This document shows, in pieces, positions 17,940 through 26,359 of a stretch of DNA of 64,000 bases (position 1 is its first letter; each line of letters opens with the position of its first letter). The DNA is from Mycolicibacterium cosmeticum (GTDB taxonomy: Bacteria; Actinomycetota; Actinomycetes; Mycobacteriales; Mycobacteriaceae), in assembly GCF_000613185.1 (NCBI RefSeq), contig NZ_CCBB010000001.1, positions 2,542,001 through 2,606,000 on the forward strand, in the 5' to 3' direction. The notes under the pieces are model-generated. The model was not told where the DNA came from. It did no database searches and worked only from the letters and a program-made list of their open reading frames with translations. The position numbers and the translations under genes were made by a program.

Positions 17940-19244
17940 ATGACGGCTCTCAGCCATACCGACGATCCGTCGGCGCCGGCCTACACCGACCGGGTGACCT
18001 CGCTCACCGAGGCGATGTCCCGGCTGAGCTTCGATCCTTATGTCGACATCGACTGGGACGCGCCCGAAAACGCCTTGGATGCGAACGACTCTCGCTGGCA
18101 ACTCGATCCGGAAGCGGCTCCGCTGGCGGCGACGGAATGGTACGGCCGGCAGTCACCGCAGCGACGCATCGACATGGGCCGCTGGATGACGGCGAACATC
18201 CTCAAGGTCACGTTGCAGTTCGAGATGATGCTGATCCGCGGTGTCGTGCACTACGCGGGCACACTGCCCAACGGTGCCCAGGTGTTCCGCTACCTGCTGC
18301 ACGAATTGTCCGACGAATGTCATCACATCCAGATGTTCCAGGAGTTCGTCAACCGCACCCGCGAAGACGTGCCGGGCATGCGTCGCGCTTCCCGGATCTT
18401 CGGACCGATCATCGCCTTCATCGGTGGCTACGCCAACGTGTTCCTCTTCATCGGGGTGTTGTGCGGCGAACAACCACTGCACTTTCAGCAGACGCTGCAG
18501 CATCGCGGCGCAGCGCAGGTGCCGCCCCTGCTCAACCGGGTCACCTCCATCCATCTCGCCGAGGAGGCCCGCCATATCACCTTCGCCGATATCCACTTGG
18601 CGCAGCGAATACAGGGTGCCGGACGGATCCGGCGAGCGTTGTACGCCATCACCTTTCCGTTCTTCCTGCGCTGGCTGATCGGTGAAATGCTCACGCCGCC
18701 ACGCGCCTTCGTACGGCAGTTCGACGTCCCGCGACGGGTGTTCAAGGCGGCCTATTGGCGAAGCACCTACTCCCGACGGCTGATGGCCGAATCGGCCGCC
18801 GACGTTCGCCGGCTGGCCGACGAGCTCGGCCTGCGGACGGCGTGGTCGCGCTGGATCTGGCGCCTGCTGGGCATCGACGGCCGGCTGCCGCGCTACCGCG
18901 GCGAGCCGGATCGCAGCCCCGCGATCGGCTTGGTGAACGAGCTTCGTGGCGTGGTCTGGGCACGGATGGCCGCCGCCGCGGCGATGGCGGGTGTGGCGTT
19001 GTCGGTGACACCGGACGGCATGCGCATCATCGGCGTCGCGGCGGCCGGTGCCGGGATCTGGGCGACCTACCACGCACTGCGCCATCGTCGTGGCGGTGTG
19101 GTGGGCAATCAGCCGTTCGAGTGGCCGCGGCTTCTGGTCTGGGTGACGGTGTGCGTCGCCATGATTCCCGCCGGCGGATTGATCGGACTCGCCTTGGTGG
19201 TGTTCACCATCCTGGCTGTGGCGGAGTGGATGCCCACTCCGTGA
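17940..19244 (+). CDS. AurF-like di-iron N-oxygenase fused to a C-terminal membrane region
   Basis: The first 290 or so residues of this 434-residue protein are helical and carry the di-iron pattern of p-aminobenzoate N-oxygenase AurF: LQFEMMLIRG, LHELSDECHHIQMFQEF and the late SIHLAEEARHITFADIH. AurF enzymes oxidise aryl amines to nitro groups. The region from about residue 340 holds three or four hydrophobic segments (WARMAAAAAMAGVALSV, LLVWVTVCVAMIPAGGLIG, LALVVFTILAVAEW), so it is likely membrane-tethered, unlike soluble AurF. The start is uncertain (in-frame TTG 17901, GTG 17916, ATG 17940). A methyltransferase gene follows after 25 nt. Substrate unknown. Confidence 0.75.
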   Translation: MTALSHTDDPSAPAYTDRVTSLTEAMSRLSFDPYVDIDWDAPENALDANDSRWQLDPEAAPLAATEWYGRQSPQRRIDMGRWMTANILKVTLQFEMMLIRGVVHYAGTLPNGAQVFRYLLHELSDECHHIQMFQEFVNRTREDVPGMRRASRIFGPIIAFIGGYANVFLFIGVLCGEQPLHFQQTLQHRGAAQVPPLLNRVTSIHLAEEARHITFADIHLAQRIQGAGRIRRALYAITFPFFLRWLIGEMLTPPRAFVRQFDVPRRVFKAAYWRSTYSRRLMAESAADVRRLADELGLRTAWSRWIWRLLGIDGRLPRYRGEPDRSPAIGLVNELRGVVWARMAAAAAMAGVALSVTPDGMRIIGVAAAGAGIWATYHALRHRRGGVVGNQPFEWPRLLVWVTVCVAMIPAGGLIGLALVVFTILAVAEWMPTP

Positions 19245-19269
19245 CCACGAATCAACGGGAAAGACAACG

Positions 19270-20175
19270 ATGAATCTCTCGACCACCACCGAACCGGAGG
19301 CCCACGAAATGGAAACCCTGTCAGCCCAACGCCTTTCCAAACTCACGCTGCCCTATTTCGACCTGCTCATGGATGAACGCCAGGGCGGCGGTGAAACGGG
19401 CCAGCTCTGGGAGAACCAGGTGCACTGGGGATACTGGGACGACCCCAAGACCGCCACCGGTACCCGGGCGGACTACACCGCCGCCATGGAAGCCATGAAC
19501 GACGTGCTGTTCGAGGCGGGACGGCTCACCGACGGACAGCAGCTGCTCGACGTGGGGTGCGGATTCGGCGGGACGATCCAGCAGATCAACGGCAGCTACT
19601 CCGGTATGGAGCTCACCGGTTTGAACATCGACCCACGCCAACTCGCCGCCGCCGACGCACAGATCACCCCCGCACACGGCAACACCCTGCGCTGGGTCGA
19701 AGCCGACGCGTGCGAGCTGCCGTTCGAGGACAACTCGTTCGACCGCATCCTGGCGGTGGAGTGCATCTTCCACTTCCCGTCGCGGCAGAAGTTCCTCGAC
19801 GAGGCCGCGCGGGTGCTCAAGCCGGGCGGCTGCCTGGCGGTGTCCGACTTCGTCCCCACCATGATGTTCTTCGGCAAGACGCCCATCTGGATGGCGATCC
19901 GGCCCCGCATCGCCAGGTCCTACGGAACGCTCGGTGACGTTCCCTTGCGCGGATACAAGTCGATGGGCAAACACGCGGGACTTGCGCTGGTGGCCAATCG
20001 CAACATCCGGAAGAACACCATGCCGACCTACCCGTTCCTGCTGCGGTTCTTCCGCGAACAGGCGTCGGCGGACGCCCAGGACACCCTCTTCGTCGGCACC
20101 CGCTGGATGAAATGGCTGTCCAAGCTCAGCCTGCTGCAATACCAGGTCTACACGTTCGTCAAACCGGAGGTTTAG
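19270..20175 (+). CDS. SAM-dependent methyltransferase (class I)
   Basis: This 301-residue protein has the Rossmann SAM-binding motif LLDVGCGFGGTIQQI (about residue 94), the acidic loop LTGLNIDPRQL, ADACELPFEDNSFDRILAVE and RVLKPGGCLAVSDFVP. It resembles small-molecule or lipid/sterol-type methyltransferases. It follows the AurF-like oxygenase closely, so the two may act on one metabolite. Its TAG overlaps the stop of the convergent exonuclease gene by three to four bases. An internal ATG at 19309 (METLSAQRL) is an alternative start. Confidence 0.8.
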   Translation: MNLSTTTEPEAHEMETLSAQRLSKLTLPYFDLLMDERQGGGETGQLWENQVHWGYWDDPKTATGTRADYTAAMEAMNDVLFEAGRLTDGQQLLDVGCGFGGTIQQINGSYSGMELTGLNIDPRQLAAADAQITPAHGNTLRWVEADACELPFEDNSFDRILAVECIFHFPSRQKFLDEAARVLKPGGCLAVSDFVPTMMFFGKTPIWMAIRPRIARSYGTLGDVPLRGYKSMGKHAGLALVANRNIRKNTMPTYPFLLRFFREQASADAQDTLFVGTRWMKWLSKLSLLQYQVYTFVKPEV

Positions 20176-21161
20176 AACAGGGCGTACTGGTCGCCGTCGC
20201 CGGTGGTGTCGACGAACTCCTCGACATCCCGGCCCCCGACGGCGTGGTCGATCAGGCGCAGGAACTCGGCATCGGAGAGCAGCGGGATGCCCAGGTCGAC
20301 CGCTTGGTAGCCCTTGCCCTGCTCGGGCGCCGCCTCGTTGCACACCACCACGGAGGTGTGCTGGTCCACATTCTCGGTGTAGGCCAGCCCGGCGTCGAGG
20401 ATGCGCTCGATCACCTCTTCATGGGTCCGGCTCATCTCGGCCGACAGCGCCACCCGCATGCCCTGCACCAGCGGCCGCCCCGCCACGAACGGGCCGGGAT
20501 TCTGGTACGGGCACGGCAACCGGGCGGCCAGCGTCTTCAGCGGCCGCAATTCGTCGTGGGTGACCTGGCCGTTGGGCCACGTCCGGCGGGTCACCGGCCG
20601 GATCGGCAGCCAGGCCTTACGCTCCCGGGCGGCCACCAGCGCGGGTTTGAGGATCTGCGCCAGGACCAGAGCGTCGTCCAGCGCGTCGTGGGGACGCATC
20701 TGGGTGACGCCCCAGTGCGCGGCCAGGGTCTCCAGCCGCAGGTTCTCGGTACCCAACGCCAGCCGGCGGGCCAGCTCCACGGTGCACATCACCGACTCGA
20801 CCGGCAGCTGCGCGCCGACCAGTTCGGCTTCGGCGGCCAGGAAGGCGTAGTCGAAGGCCACGTTGTGGGCCACCAGCGTGCGTCCGTCCAGCACCTCCAT
20901 CAGCCGGGGCGCGATATCGGCGAAGGTCGGCTGGCCGTCCAACATCTCGGTGGTCAGGCCGTGCACGTGGGTGGGGCCGGGATCCACCCCGGGATTGAGC
21001 AGGCTGGCGACACTGTGTTCGACATTGCCGTCATCCCCCACTGCGAGCGCGGCCACACTGACCACCCGGGCCTGGCCGGGACGGAAACCCGTGGTCTCCA
21101 CGTCGACGACCGCCCAGCCGGTGCCCGGTTCGACCGCCGGTCGTCCCCAGGTCTGGCTCAT
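20172..21161 (-). CDS. dnaQ: DnaQ-like DEDDh 3'-5' exonuclease with BRCT-like C-terminus
   Basis: The exonuclease domain (about residues 15-175) of this 329-residue protein has ExoI AVVDVETTGFRPGQ, ExoII LVAHNVAFDYAFL and ExoIII HDALDDA, the DEDDh set of epsilon-type proofreading nucleases. The C-terminal part (about 225-320, GPFVAGRPLVQGMRVALS, VVVCNEAAPEQGKG) looks like a BRCT domain. The gene order leuA-dnaQ-murT is that of Rv3710-Rv3712, annotated dnaQ in M. tuberculosis. In mycobacteria most replicative proofreading is done by the DnaE1 PHP domain, so this enzyme may serve repair. Confidence 0.88.
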   Translation of the reverse strand: MSQTWGRPAVEPGTGWAVVDVETTGFRPGQARVVSVAALAVGDDGNVEHSVASLLNPGVDPGPTHVHGLTTEMLDGQPTFADIAPRLMEVLDGRTLVAHNVAFDYAFLAAEAELVGAQLPVESVMCTVELARRLALGTENLRLETLAAHWGVTQMRPHDALDDALVLAQILKPALVAARERKAWLPIRPVTRRTWPNGQVTHDELRPLKTLAARLPCPYQNPGPFVAGRPLVQGMRVALSAEMSRTHEEVIERILDAGLAYTENVDQHTSVVVCNEAAPEQGKGYQAVDLGIPLLSDAEFLRLIDHAVGGRDVEEFVDTTGDGDQYALF

Positions 21162-21235
21162 GGTTCGAGGATGACACGGTGGTCCGACAACACGCCGATC
21201 GCAGCCGTGCGTGTCGGGCCCCTAAAATTCAGCGG

Positions 21236-22462
21236 ATGGCCGTCACCACTCGGGGAAAGCTGGCGCTGCGCGCCGGCGCGGCGGCGCGTTGGGCGTCGCG
21301 GGTCACCGGCCGCGGGGCCGGTGCGATGATCGGCGGCCTGGTGGCGATGACGCTGGACCGCTCGATCCTGAGCCAGCTCGGGGCCGGCCGCCGTTCGGTG
21401 GTGGTCACCGGCACCAACGGCAAATCCACCACCACCCGGATGACGGCGGCGGCACTGGCCACGCTGGGACCGGTCTCGAGCAATTCCGAGGGCGCCAACA
21501 TGGACGCCGGCCTGGTGGCCGCGCTGGCCGGCGCCAGGGACGCCGAATTGGCCGCGCTGGAGGTCGACGAGATGCACGTCCCACACGTGCTGGACGCGAT
21601 CGACGCCGCGGTGGTCGTGCTGTTGAACCTGTCCCGTGACCAGCTCGACCGGGTCGGCGAGATCAACCACATCGAGCGCACGCTGCGCGCCGGGCTGGCC
21701 CGTCATCCCGGCGCGGTGATCGTCGCCAATTGCGATGACGTGCTGATGACCTCGGCCGCCTACGACAGCCCGAACGTGGTGTGGGTGGCCGCCGGCGGCG
21801 GGTGGGCGCAGGACTCGGTGAGCTGCCCGCGATCCGGTGAGGTGATCGTGCGCGACGGCGTCGATTGGTATTCGACGGGCACCCCGGCCTTCAAACGGCC
21901 CAGCCCGCAGTGGTGGTTCGACGAGACGAACATCTACGGGCCGGACGGTTTTTCGCATCCGATGCAGCTGGCGTTGCCCGGCGCGGTGAATCGCGGCAAC
22001 GCCACCCAGGCCGTCGCCGCGGCGGTGGCCCTAGGCGCCGACCCGGTCCGGGCGGTGGCGGCGGTGTGCACCGTCGACGAGGTCGCCGGGCGGTATCGCA
22101 CGGTACGGGTGGGTGATCACACCGCCCGGCTGCTGCTGGCCAAGAATCCGGCGGGCTGGCAGGAAGCGCTGTCGATGATCGACAAAGACGCTGCGGGCGT
22201 GGTGATCTCGGTCAACGGGCAGGTGCCCGACGGCGAGGACCTGTCGTGGCTGTGGGACGTCCGGTTCGAGCATTTCGAGTCGACGCAGGTGGTGGCCGCC
22301 GGGGAACGCGGCACGGATCTGGCGGTGCGGCTGGGCTACGCCGGTGTGGAGCACACCCTGGTGCACGACACCGTGGCCGCCATCGCATCGTGTCCTCCGG
22401 GGCACGTCGAGGTGATCGCCAACTACACCGCATTCCTGCAACTGAACCGGCGGTTGTCGTGA
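21236..22462 (+). CDS. murT: Lipid II isoglutaminyl synthase, MurT subunit
   Basis: This 408-residue Mur-ligase-like protein has the ATP site VVVTGTNGKSTTTRM (about residue 60), AALEVDEMHVP and a C-terminal DUF1727-type domain (NPAGWQEALSMI...). With GatD it amidates the alpha-carboxyl of D-Glu in lipid II to D-isoglutamine, required for peptidoglycan cross-linking. The Cys4 zinc ribbon of streptococcal MurT is reduced to one Cys (SCPRSGEV). ATG 21236 is chosen because the domain begins there. The stop is inside a 27-bp tandem repeat leading to gatD. Confidence 0.92.
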   Translation: MAVTTRGKLALRAGAAARWASRVTGRGAGAMIGGLVAMTLDRSILSQLGAGRRSVVVTGTNGKSTTTRMTAAALATLGPVSSNSEGANMDAGLVAALAGARDAELAALEVDEMHVPHVLDAIDAAVVVLLNLSRDQLDRVGEINHIERTLRAGLARHPGAVIVANCDDVLMTSAAYDSPNVVWVAAGGGWAQDSVSCPRSGEVIVRDGVDWYSTGTPAFKRPSPQWWFDETNIYGPDGFSHPMQLALPGAVNRGNATQAVAAAVALGADPVRAVAAVCTVDEVAGRYRTVRVGDHTARLLLAKNPAGWQEALSMIDKDAAGVVISVNGQVPDGEDLSWLWDVRFEHFESTQVVAAGERGTDLAVRLGYAGVEHTLVHDTVAAIASCPPGHVEVIANYTAFLQLNRRLS

Positions 22463-22512
22463 CGCGCACGCGAGGAGCAAAGGCGATGACGCGCACGCGA
22501 GGAGCAATGCCG
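22460..22512 (+). repeat. 27-bp tandem duplication at the murT-gatD junction
   Basis: TGACGCGCACGCGAGGAGCAA occurs at 22460-22480 and again at 22487-22507 (27-bp period). Each copy carries a ribosome-binding GAGGAG. The second copy starts within an ATG that opens a nine-codon frame (22486-22515, MTRTRGAMP) ending over the gatD GTG. It may couple translation of the two subunits. Confidence 0.75.
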
Positions 22513-23228
22513 TGACTGTCCGGATCGGGTTGGTGCTGCCCGACGTGATGGGCACCTACGGCGACGGCGGCAACGCGGTGGTACTGCGGCAGCGGTTGCG
22601 GTTACGTGGGATCGACGCCGAGATCGTGGAGATCACGCTCGACGATCGGGTGCCGGAGTCGTTGGATCTCTACACCCTCGGCGGCGCCGAAGATTACGCG
22701 CAGCGGCTGGCCACCAAACACCTGATCCGCCATCCGGGCCTGCAGCGCGCGGTATCCCGCGGCGCCCCGGTGTTGGCCATCTGCGCCGCGATCCAGGTGC
22801 TGGGCCACTGGTATGAGACTTCGGCCGGCGAGCGGGTCGACGGGGTGGGCCTGCTGGATGTCACCACCTCTCCGCAGCAAGCCCGCACCATCGGTGAGGT
22901 GACCTCCGAACCGTTGGTCGACGGCCTCACCGACCCCCTCACCGGTTTCGAAAACCATCGTGGTGGAACGGTTCTGGGCTCAGCGGCGCGGCCGTTGGCC
23001 CGGGTCACCAAGGGTGCGGGCAACCGGCTGGGCGACGGTTTCGACGGTGCGGTGCAGGGCAGCATCGTCGCGACCTATCTGCACGGGCCGTGCCTGGCCC
23101 GCAATCCGCAGCTGGCCGATCACCTGCTCAGCCGGGTCGTCGGTGACCTGCCGCCGCTGGACCTGCCGGAGGTGACGCGGTTGCGCACCGAACGCCTGGG
23201 TGCACCCCGGCGAGCCGCGAATCACTGA
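22512..23228 (+). CDS. gatD: Lipid II isoglutaminyl synthase, GatD glutamine amidotransferase subunit
   Basis: This 238-residue class I-like (CobB/CobQ-type) glutaminase has its nucleophile Cys91 in APVLAICAAIQVLG and catalytic His191 in ATYLHGPCLARN. It supplies ammonia from glutamine to MurT. GTG 22512 is preceded by GAGGAG from the second tandem repeat copy. The gene corresponds to Rv3713 (old name cobQ2). Confidence 0.93.
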   Translation: MTVRIGLVLPDVMGTYGDGGNAVVLRQRLRLRGIDAEIVEITLDDRVPESLDLYTLGGAEDYAQRLATKHLIRHPGLQRAVSRGAPVLAICAAIQVLGHWYETSAGERVDGVGLLDVTTSPQQARTIGEVTSEPLVDGLTDPLTGFENHRGGTVLGSAARPLARVTKGAGNRLGDGFDGAVQGSIVATYLHGPCLARNPQLADHLLSRVVGDLPPLDLPEVTRLRTERLGAPRRAANH

Positions 23229-23233
23229 CGGAG

Positions 23234-23776
23234 TCACACCTTTCGCAGTTCGAACACCGGGATGACCCGTTCGGGTTTGGGGTACGTGCCGATGCGGGGG
23301 CAGAGTTCGATCATCTTCGCCCAGATCGCCTCGCGCTCATCGCCGGTGATCTCGTCGGCGACGACGTCGTATGCCTGCGTGCCGACCTCGACGCGTGCGG
23401 CGGAGTTCACCCGAAGATTGTGAACCCATGCCGGGTGCTGCGGCGCCCCACCTCTGGTGCCGACGATGTACATCCGGCCATCGACAGTGAAGTACTCCAA
23501 GGGCGTTCGGCGCCGCCGGCCTGACTTGGCGCCCGTCATCGTCAAGAGCAGGACATGCGAATCCGCAAAGGGGCCACCGACCTTTCCTCCATTCGACTCG
23601 AATTCCTCCAGGACCGCCGCGTTGAAACGTCGCAGGATCTCCGGATTCGCCCGCGCCTCGGCGTAGGTGGGGATGCGCAGCAGCCTGGAATCAGGGACGG
23701 AACTGTGGTGCGCCGTTGCTGGGGTGGCGGCTGCAGAGGACGCCGAGCCGCCGGGTATCGCGTGGTCGTTGGTCAT
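23234..23776 (-). CDS. F420-type (deazaflavin) nitroreductase family protein
   Basis: The 180-residue protein belongs to the Ddn/FDOR split-barrel family, marked by LLLTMTGAKSGRRRRTPLEY and GAPQHPAWVHNLRVNSAARVEVG. Relatives use F420H2 to reduce quinones, nitro compounds or enones. ATG 23776 gives a typical length; upstream codons in frame look non-coding. It is divergent from an XRE/MmyB-like regulator gene 117 bp away, a common arrangement for regulator and target. Confidence 0.85.
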   Translation of the reverse strand: MTNDHAIPGGSASSAAATPATAHHSSVPDSRLLRIPTYAEARANPEILRRFNAAVLEEFESNGGKVGGPFADSHVLLLTMTGAKSGRRRRTPLEYFTVDGRMYIVGTRGGAPQHPAWVHNLRVNSAARVEVGTQAYDVVADEITGDEREAIWAKMIELCPRIGTYPKPERVIPVFELRKV

Positions 23777-23893
23777 CACACCATCGTCAGCGCGACCGCT
23801 GGGCAGTTCCAGACCCGGCGGTGCCAGGGGTGTCCCGAACCGGGGTACAACCAGACCTATGGTCACCCGCGCCCCGCGGCGTGATGATGGGGC

Positions 23894-24778
23894 ATGCGCA
23901 ATGTCGAACTGGGCGCGTTCTTGCAGGCCCGTCGGGCGGCGGTGTCGCCGACAGCGGTCGGGTTGCCGCACAACGGTGCGCGCCGGCGTGTTCCCGGGTT
24001 ACGCAGGGAAGAGGTCGCCGCATTGGTCGGCCTGTCCACCGACTACTACATACGGCTGGAACAGGGCCGCGCCGGCAGGCCATCGGAGACGGTGCTCGAG
24101 GCCATCGCGAGGGCGCTGTTACTCGACGAGCCCCAGCGTGAACATCTTCGCGACCTTGCCCGCCCGCGTCACGATCGGCCCCGCGCAACTCGCGAACAAC
24201 TCAGCGCCCTGACGCGGATGTTCCTCGACACCCTGACGGTGCCCGCCCTGGTCATGACCGCCAACACCGATGTCATCGGATGGAACGCTCTCGCCGGTAT
24301 CGTGTTCACCGATTTCGCGGCTCGACCGATCCGCGAGCGGAACACCGCTTGGCTGCTGTTCCGTGACGCCGAACTAGCCGCCCGGCACCGCAACTGGGAG
24401 GCGTCGGCACGCGATACCGTCGGCATGCTGCGGATGGCGGCAGGCCGGAACCCGGACGATGCCGGACTGACCGCGCTGGTCGACGAGTTGTCCACGCACA
24501 GCCCGGCGTTTCGTCGGTACTGGAGCAACCACCATGTCTACGCCAAGTCGACCGGCGTGACGCAGCTGCGGCATCCCGATATCGGCGACATCGACCTCGC
24601 CTTCATCGCCTGGAGCACCCCGGCGTCACCGAATCAGACCCTCGTCACCTACACGCCCGAACCCGGATCACCGTCGGCCCGGGCGATCGGCCTTCTCGGC
24701 TCGAACCGTCCCGGCCGGGGGCAGGCGCGGGGTCACGGCCCCTGTCCGGCCGGAGATGACGGTCGAGCGGTCGGCTAG
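23894..24778 (+). CDS. XRE-family regulator with MmyB-like ligand-binding domain
   Basis: The product has 294 residues: an N-terminal HTH (about 8-85; GLRREEVAALVGLSTDYYIRLEQGR) and a PAS-like ligand domain (about 105-265; VPALVMTANTDVIGWNALA, WSNHHVYAKSTGVTQLRHPDIG) found in MmyB/MLTR regulators, which bind fatty-acid-like ligands. It probably controls the divergent F420-dependent reductase gene. The Pro/Gly-rich tail overlaps the stop of the convergent GntR gene by 4 bp. Confidence 0.85.
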   Translation: MRNVELGAFLQARRAAVSPTAVGLPHNGARRRVPGLRREEVAALVGLSTDYYIRLEQGRAGRPSETVLEAIARALLLDEPQREHLRDLARPRHDRPRATREQLSALTRMFLDTLTVPALVMTANTDVIGWNALAGIVFTDFAARPIRERNTAWLLFRDAELAARHRNWEASARDTVGMLRMAAGRNPDDAGLTALVDELSTHSPAFRRYWSNHHVYAKSTGVTQLRHPDIGDIDLAFIAWSTPASPNQTLVTYTPEPGSPSARAIGLLGSNRPGRGQARGHGPCPAGDDGRAVG

Positions 24779-25437
24779 ATCGAGTCGCCGAGACCGGCCA
24801 GCAGCGCCTGCCGGCTGGCCCGCACATGCTCACGCATCACCCGTTCGGCGCTGTCACCGTCCTTGGCCAGGATGAGATCCAGCACCACATGGTGTTCCCG
24901 GTCGGACTGCAGGGGCCGGCCCGGCTGGCTCAGGGAGGTGTGCACCAGGCGCGCGTAGGCGAGCTGGTTCATCAGCATGCGGTAGTGCGCTTCGAGTTTG
25001 CGGTTGTCGGCACCGATGATCAGCAGGTCGTGGAATTCCTCGACGAGTTCGGCATACCGTGCGCGGTCATCATGCGCGACGGCGTCATCGGCCCGGCGGA
25101 GGTTGTCCTCCAGCTTGTCCACCTCCGGCACGCGGCCGCGCTGGGCCAGCAGCCTGGCCGCCGCACCCTCCAGGAGTTCCTTCATCTCGAACAGTTCGGT
25201 GATCTCCCGGCGCGACGGGGTGGTGACGAATGTGCCGACCCGGGGCCGGATCTCGATGAGTCCTTCGGTCTGCAGCTGTTTGAAGGTCTCGCGTACCGGG
25301 GTTCGGGAGACGCCGAACTCCTCGGCGATGGCCAGTTCGGAGATGTTGACACCGGGTGCGATCTCGCCGGCGATGATCCGGCGCCGGATCTCCTCGATCA
25401 ACCGACCTTGGATCGAACCGTTCGAGCTCACCGCCAC
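24775..25437 (-). CDS. GntR-family regulator, FadR/FCD subfamily
   Basis: The product is 220 residues. The winged helix (about 8-75; LIEEIRRRIIAGEIAPGVNI, FGVSRTPVRETFKQLQTEGLI) is followed by an all-helical FCD domain with metal-ligand-like residues (DDRARYAELVEEFHDLLI, YRMLMNQL). FCD regulators usually respond to a carboxylate and repress catabolic genes. It is the last gene of the BCCT-SnoaL-flavin reductase operon, starting 3 bp after the reductase stop. Expected targets are the divergent promoters at 27938-28117. Confidence 0.88.
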   Translation of the reverse strand: MAVSSNGSIQGRLIEEIRRRIIAGEIAPGVNISELAIAEEFGVSRTPVRETFKQLQTEGLIEIRPRVGTFVTTPSRREITELFEMKELLEGAAARLLAQRGRVPEVDKLEDNLRRADDAVAHDDRARYAELVEEFHDLLIIGADNRKLEAHYRMLMNQLAYARLVHTSLSQPGRPLQSDREHHVVLDLILAKDGDSAERVMREHVRASRQALLAGLGDSI

Positions 25438-25440
25438 TCC

Positions 25441-25926
25441 CTAGGACAGTGCGGCCAGGTTGCCGCCGTCGAAGAACTTACCGGCGCTGTACACCATCGG
25501 GTGCAGGTCGGTCACCTCGGCGTGGACCACCCGGCACATGAACACGGTGTGCGTGCTGGCCTGCAGTCGTTCGAGGATGCGCACCTCCATCGCGGCGGCA
25601 CTGCGGCCCAACAGCGGGCTGCCGTGCGGTCCGGGCCGCCACTCCAGACCCGCGAATTTGTCATCCGATTTGGTGGCGAACCGGGTGACGACGTCGAGCT
25701 GGTCGGTGGACAGGATGTTGATGGCCAGATGTTCTGCGCGGAACAGGCATTCATGCGTCGACGACGTGTGTTGCACGGCGACCATGACCGTGGGTGGGTC
25801 CAGCGAGATACTGGCGAACGCGTTGACCGCGAGCCCGCGCGGCAGCTCACCGTCGCGGGCGGTCACGGCGGTCACCCCGGTGACGAACCGACGGTTCACC
25901 TGTTTCATCAGATCGGCATCGGTCAC
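25441..25926 (-). CDS. Flavin reductase (HpaC/NTA-MoB type)
   Basis: A 161-residue split-barrel flavin reductase: RRFVTGVTAVTARDGELPRG, ASISLDPPTVMVAVQ, HLAINILSTDQ. These enzymes use NAD(P)H to supply reduced FMN or FAD to a partner monooxygenase, here most likely the luciferase-like protein at 31678-32721 in the divergent operon. The GTG start at 25926 overlaps the stop of the previous gene (GTGA). Confidence 0.88.
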   Translation of the reverse strand: MTDADLMKQVNRRFVTGVTAVTARDGELPRGLAVNAFASISLDPPTVMVAVQHTSSTHECLFRAEHLAINILSTDQLDVVTRFATKSDDKFAGLEWRPGPHGSPLLGRSAAAMEVRILERLQASTHTVFMCRVVHAEVTDLHPMVYSAGKFFDGGNLAALS

Positions 25927-26351
25927 CGGTCTTGTCCCACCGCGATGATGCCGAGCGCGGTCAGCAGGGTCCGCGGATCCCAGGTGACGTGCTCTTCCAC
26001 GATGTGCTCGCCGTCGAACCGGGCGAAGGTGGCACCGCTGACCTGCACTGTGCGCTTGGTGGCGGGCACCCCGAGGAAGGAGTGCTCATGGCTGCCGGTG
26101 CTGTGCCAGCGCACGGCCGCCCGGTCGCCCTCGACGACGATGTCGTCGATGGTGGTGAGCAGGTCGGGGAACGCGGTGCGCGTCGCGGTGATCGACGCCT
26201 TGAACTCCTCCCGGCCGAGGCCGGTGCCGTTGGCACCGATGCGCCGGTACCGGTCGGCCAACAGCTCGTCGATGGCGTCCACCTCGCCGCGGTCCCACGC
26301 GGCCGCCCAGGCGGCCCGGATGCGGTTGCGGCGGGATGCGTTGTCGGGCAT
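25923..26351 (-). CDS. SnoaL-like/NTF2-fold protein
   Basis: A 142-residue cone-shaped alpha+beta-barrel protein with the SnoaL/ester-cyclase pattern: AWDRGEVDAIDELLADRYRR, GREEFKASITATRTAFPDLLTTIDDIV, RWHSTGSHEHSFLG. Members range from cyclases and isomerases to proteins of unknown role. It lies between a transporter and a flavin reductase, so it may act on the ring-opened intermediate of the pathway; that is inference. Confidence 0.8.
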   Translation of the reverse strand: MPDNASRRNRIRAAWAAAWDRGEVDAIDELLADRYRRIGANGTGLGREEFKASITATRTAFPDLLTTIDDIVVEGDRAAVRWHSTGSHEHSFLGVPATKRTVQVSGATFARFDGEHIVEEHVTWDPRTLLTALGIIAVGQDR

Positions 26352-26359
26352 GGAGTCTC

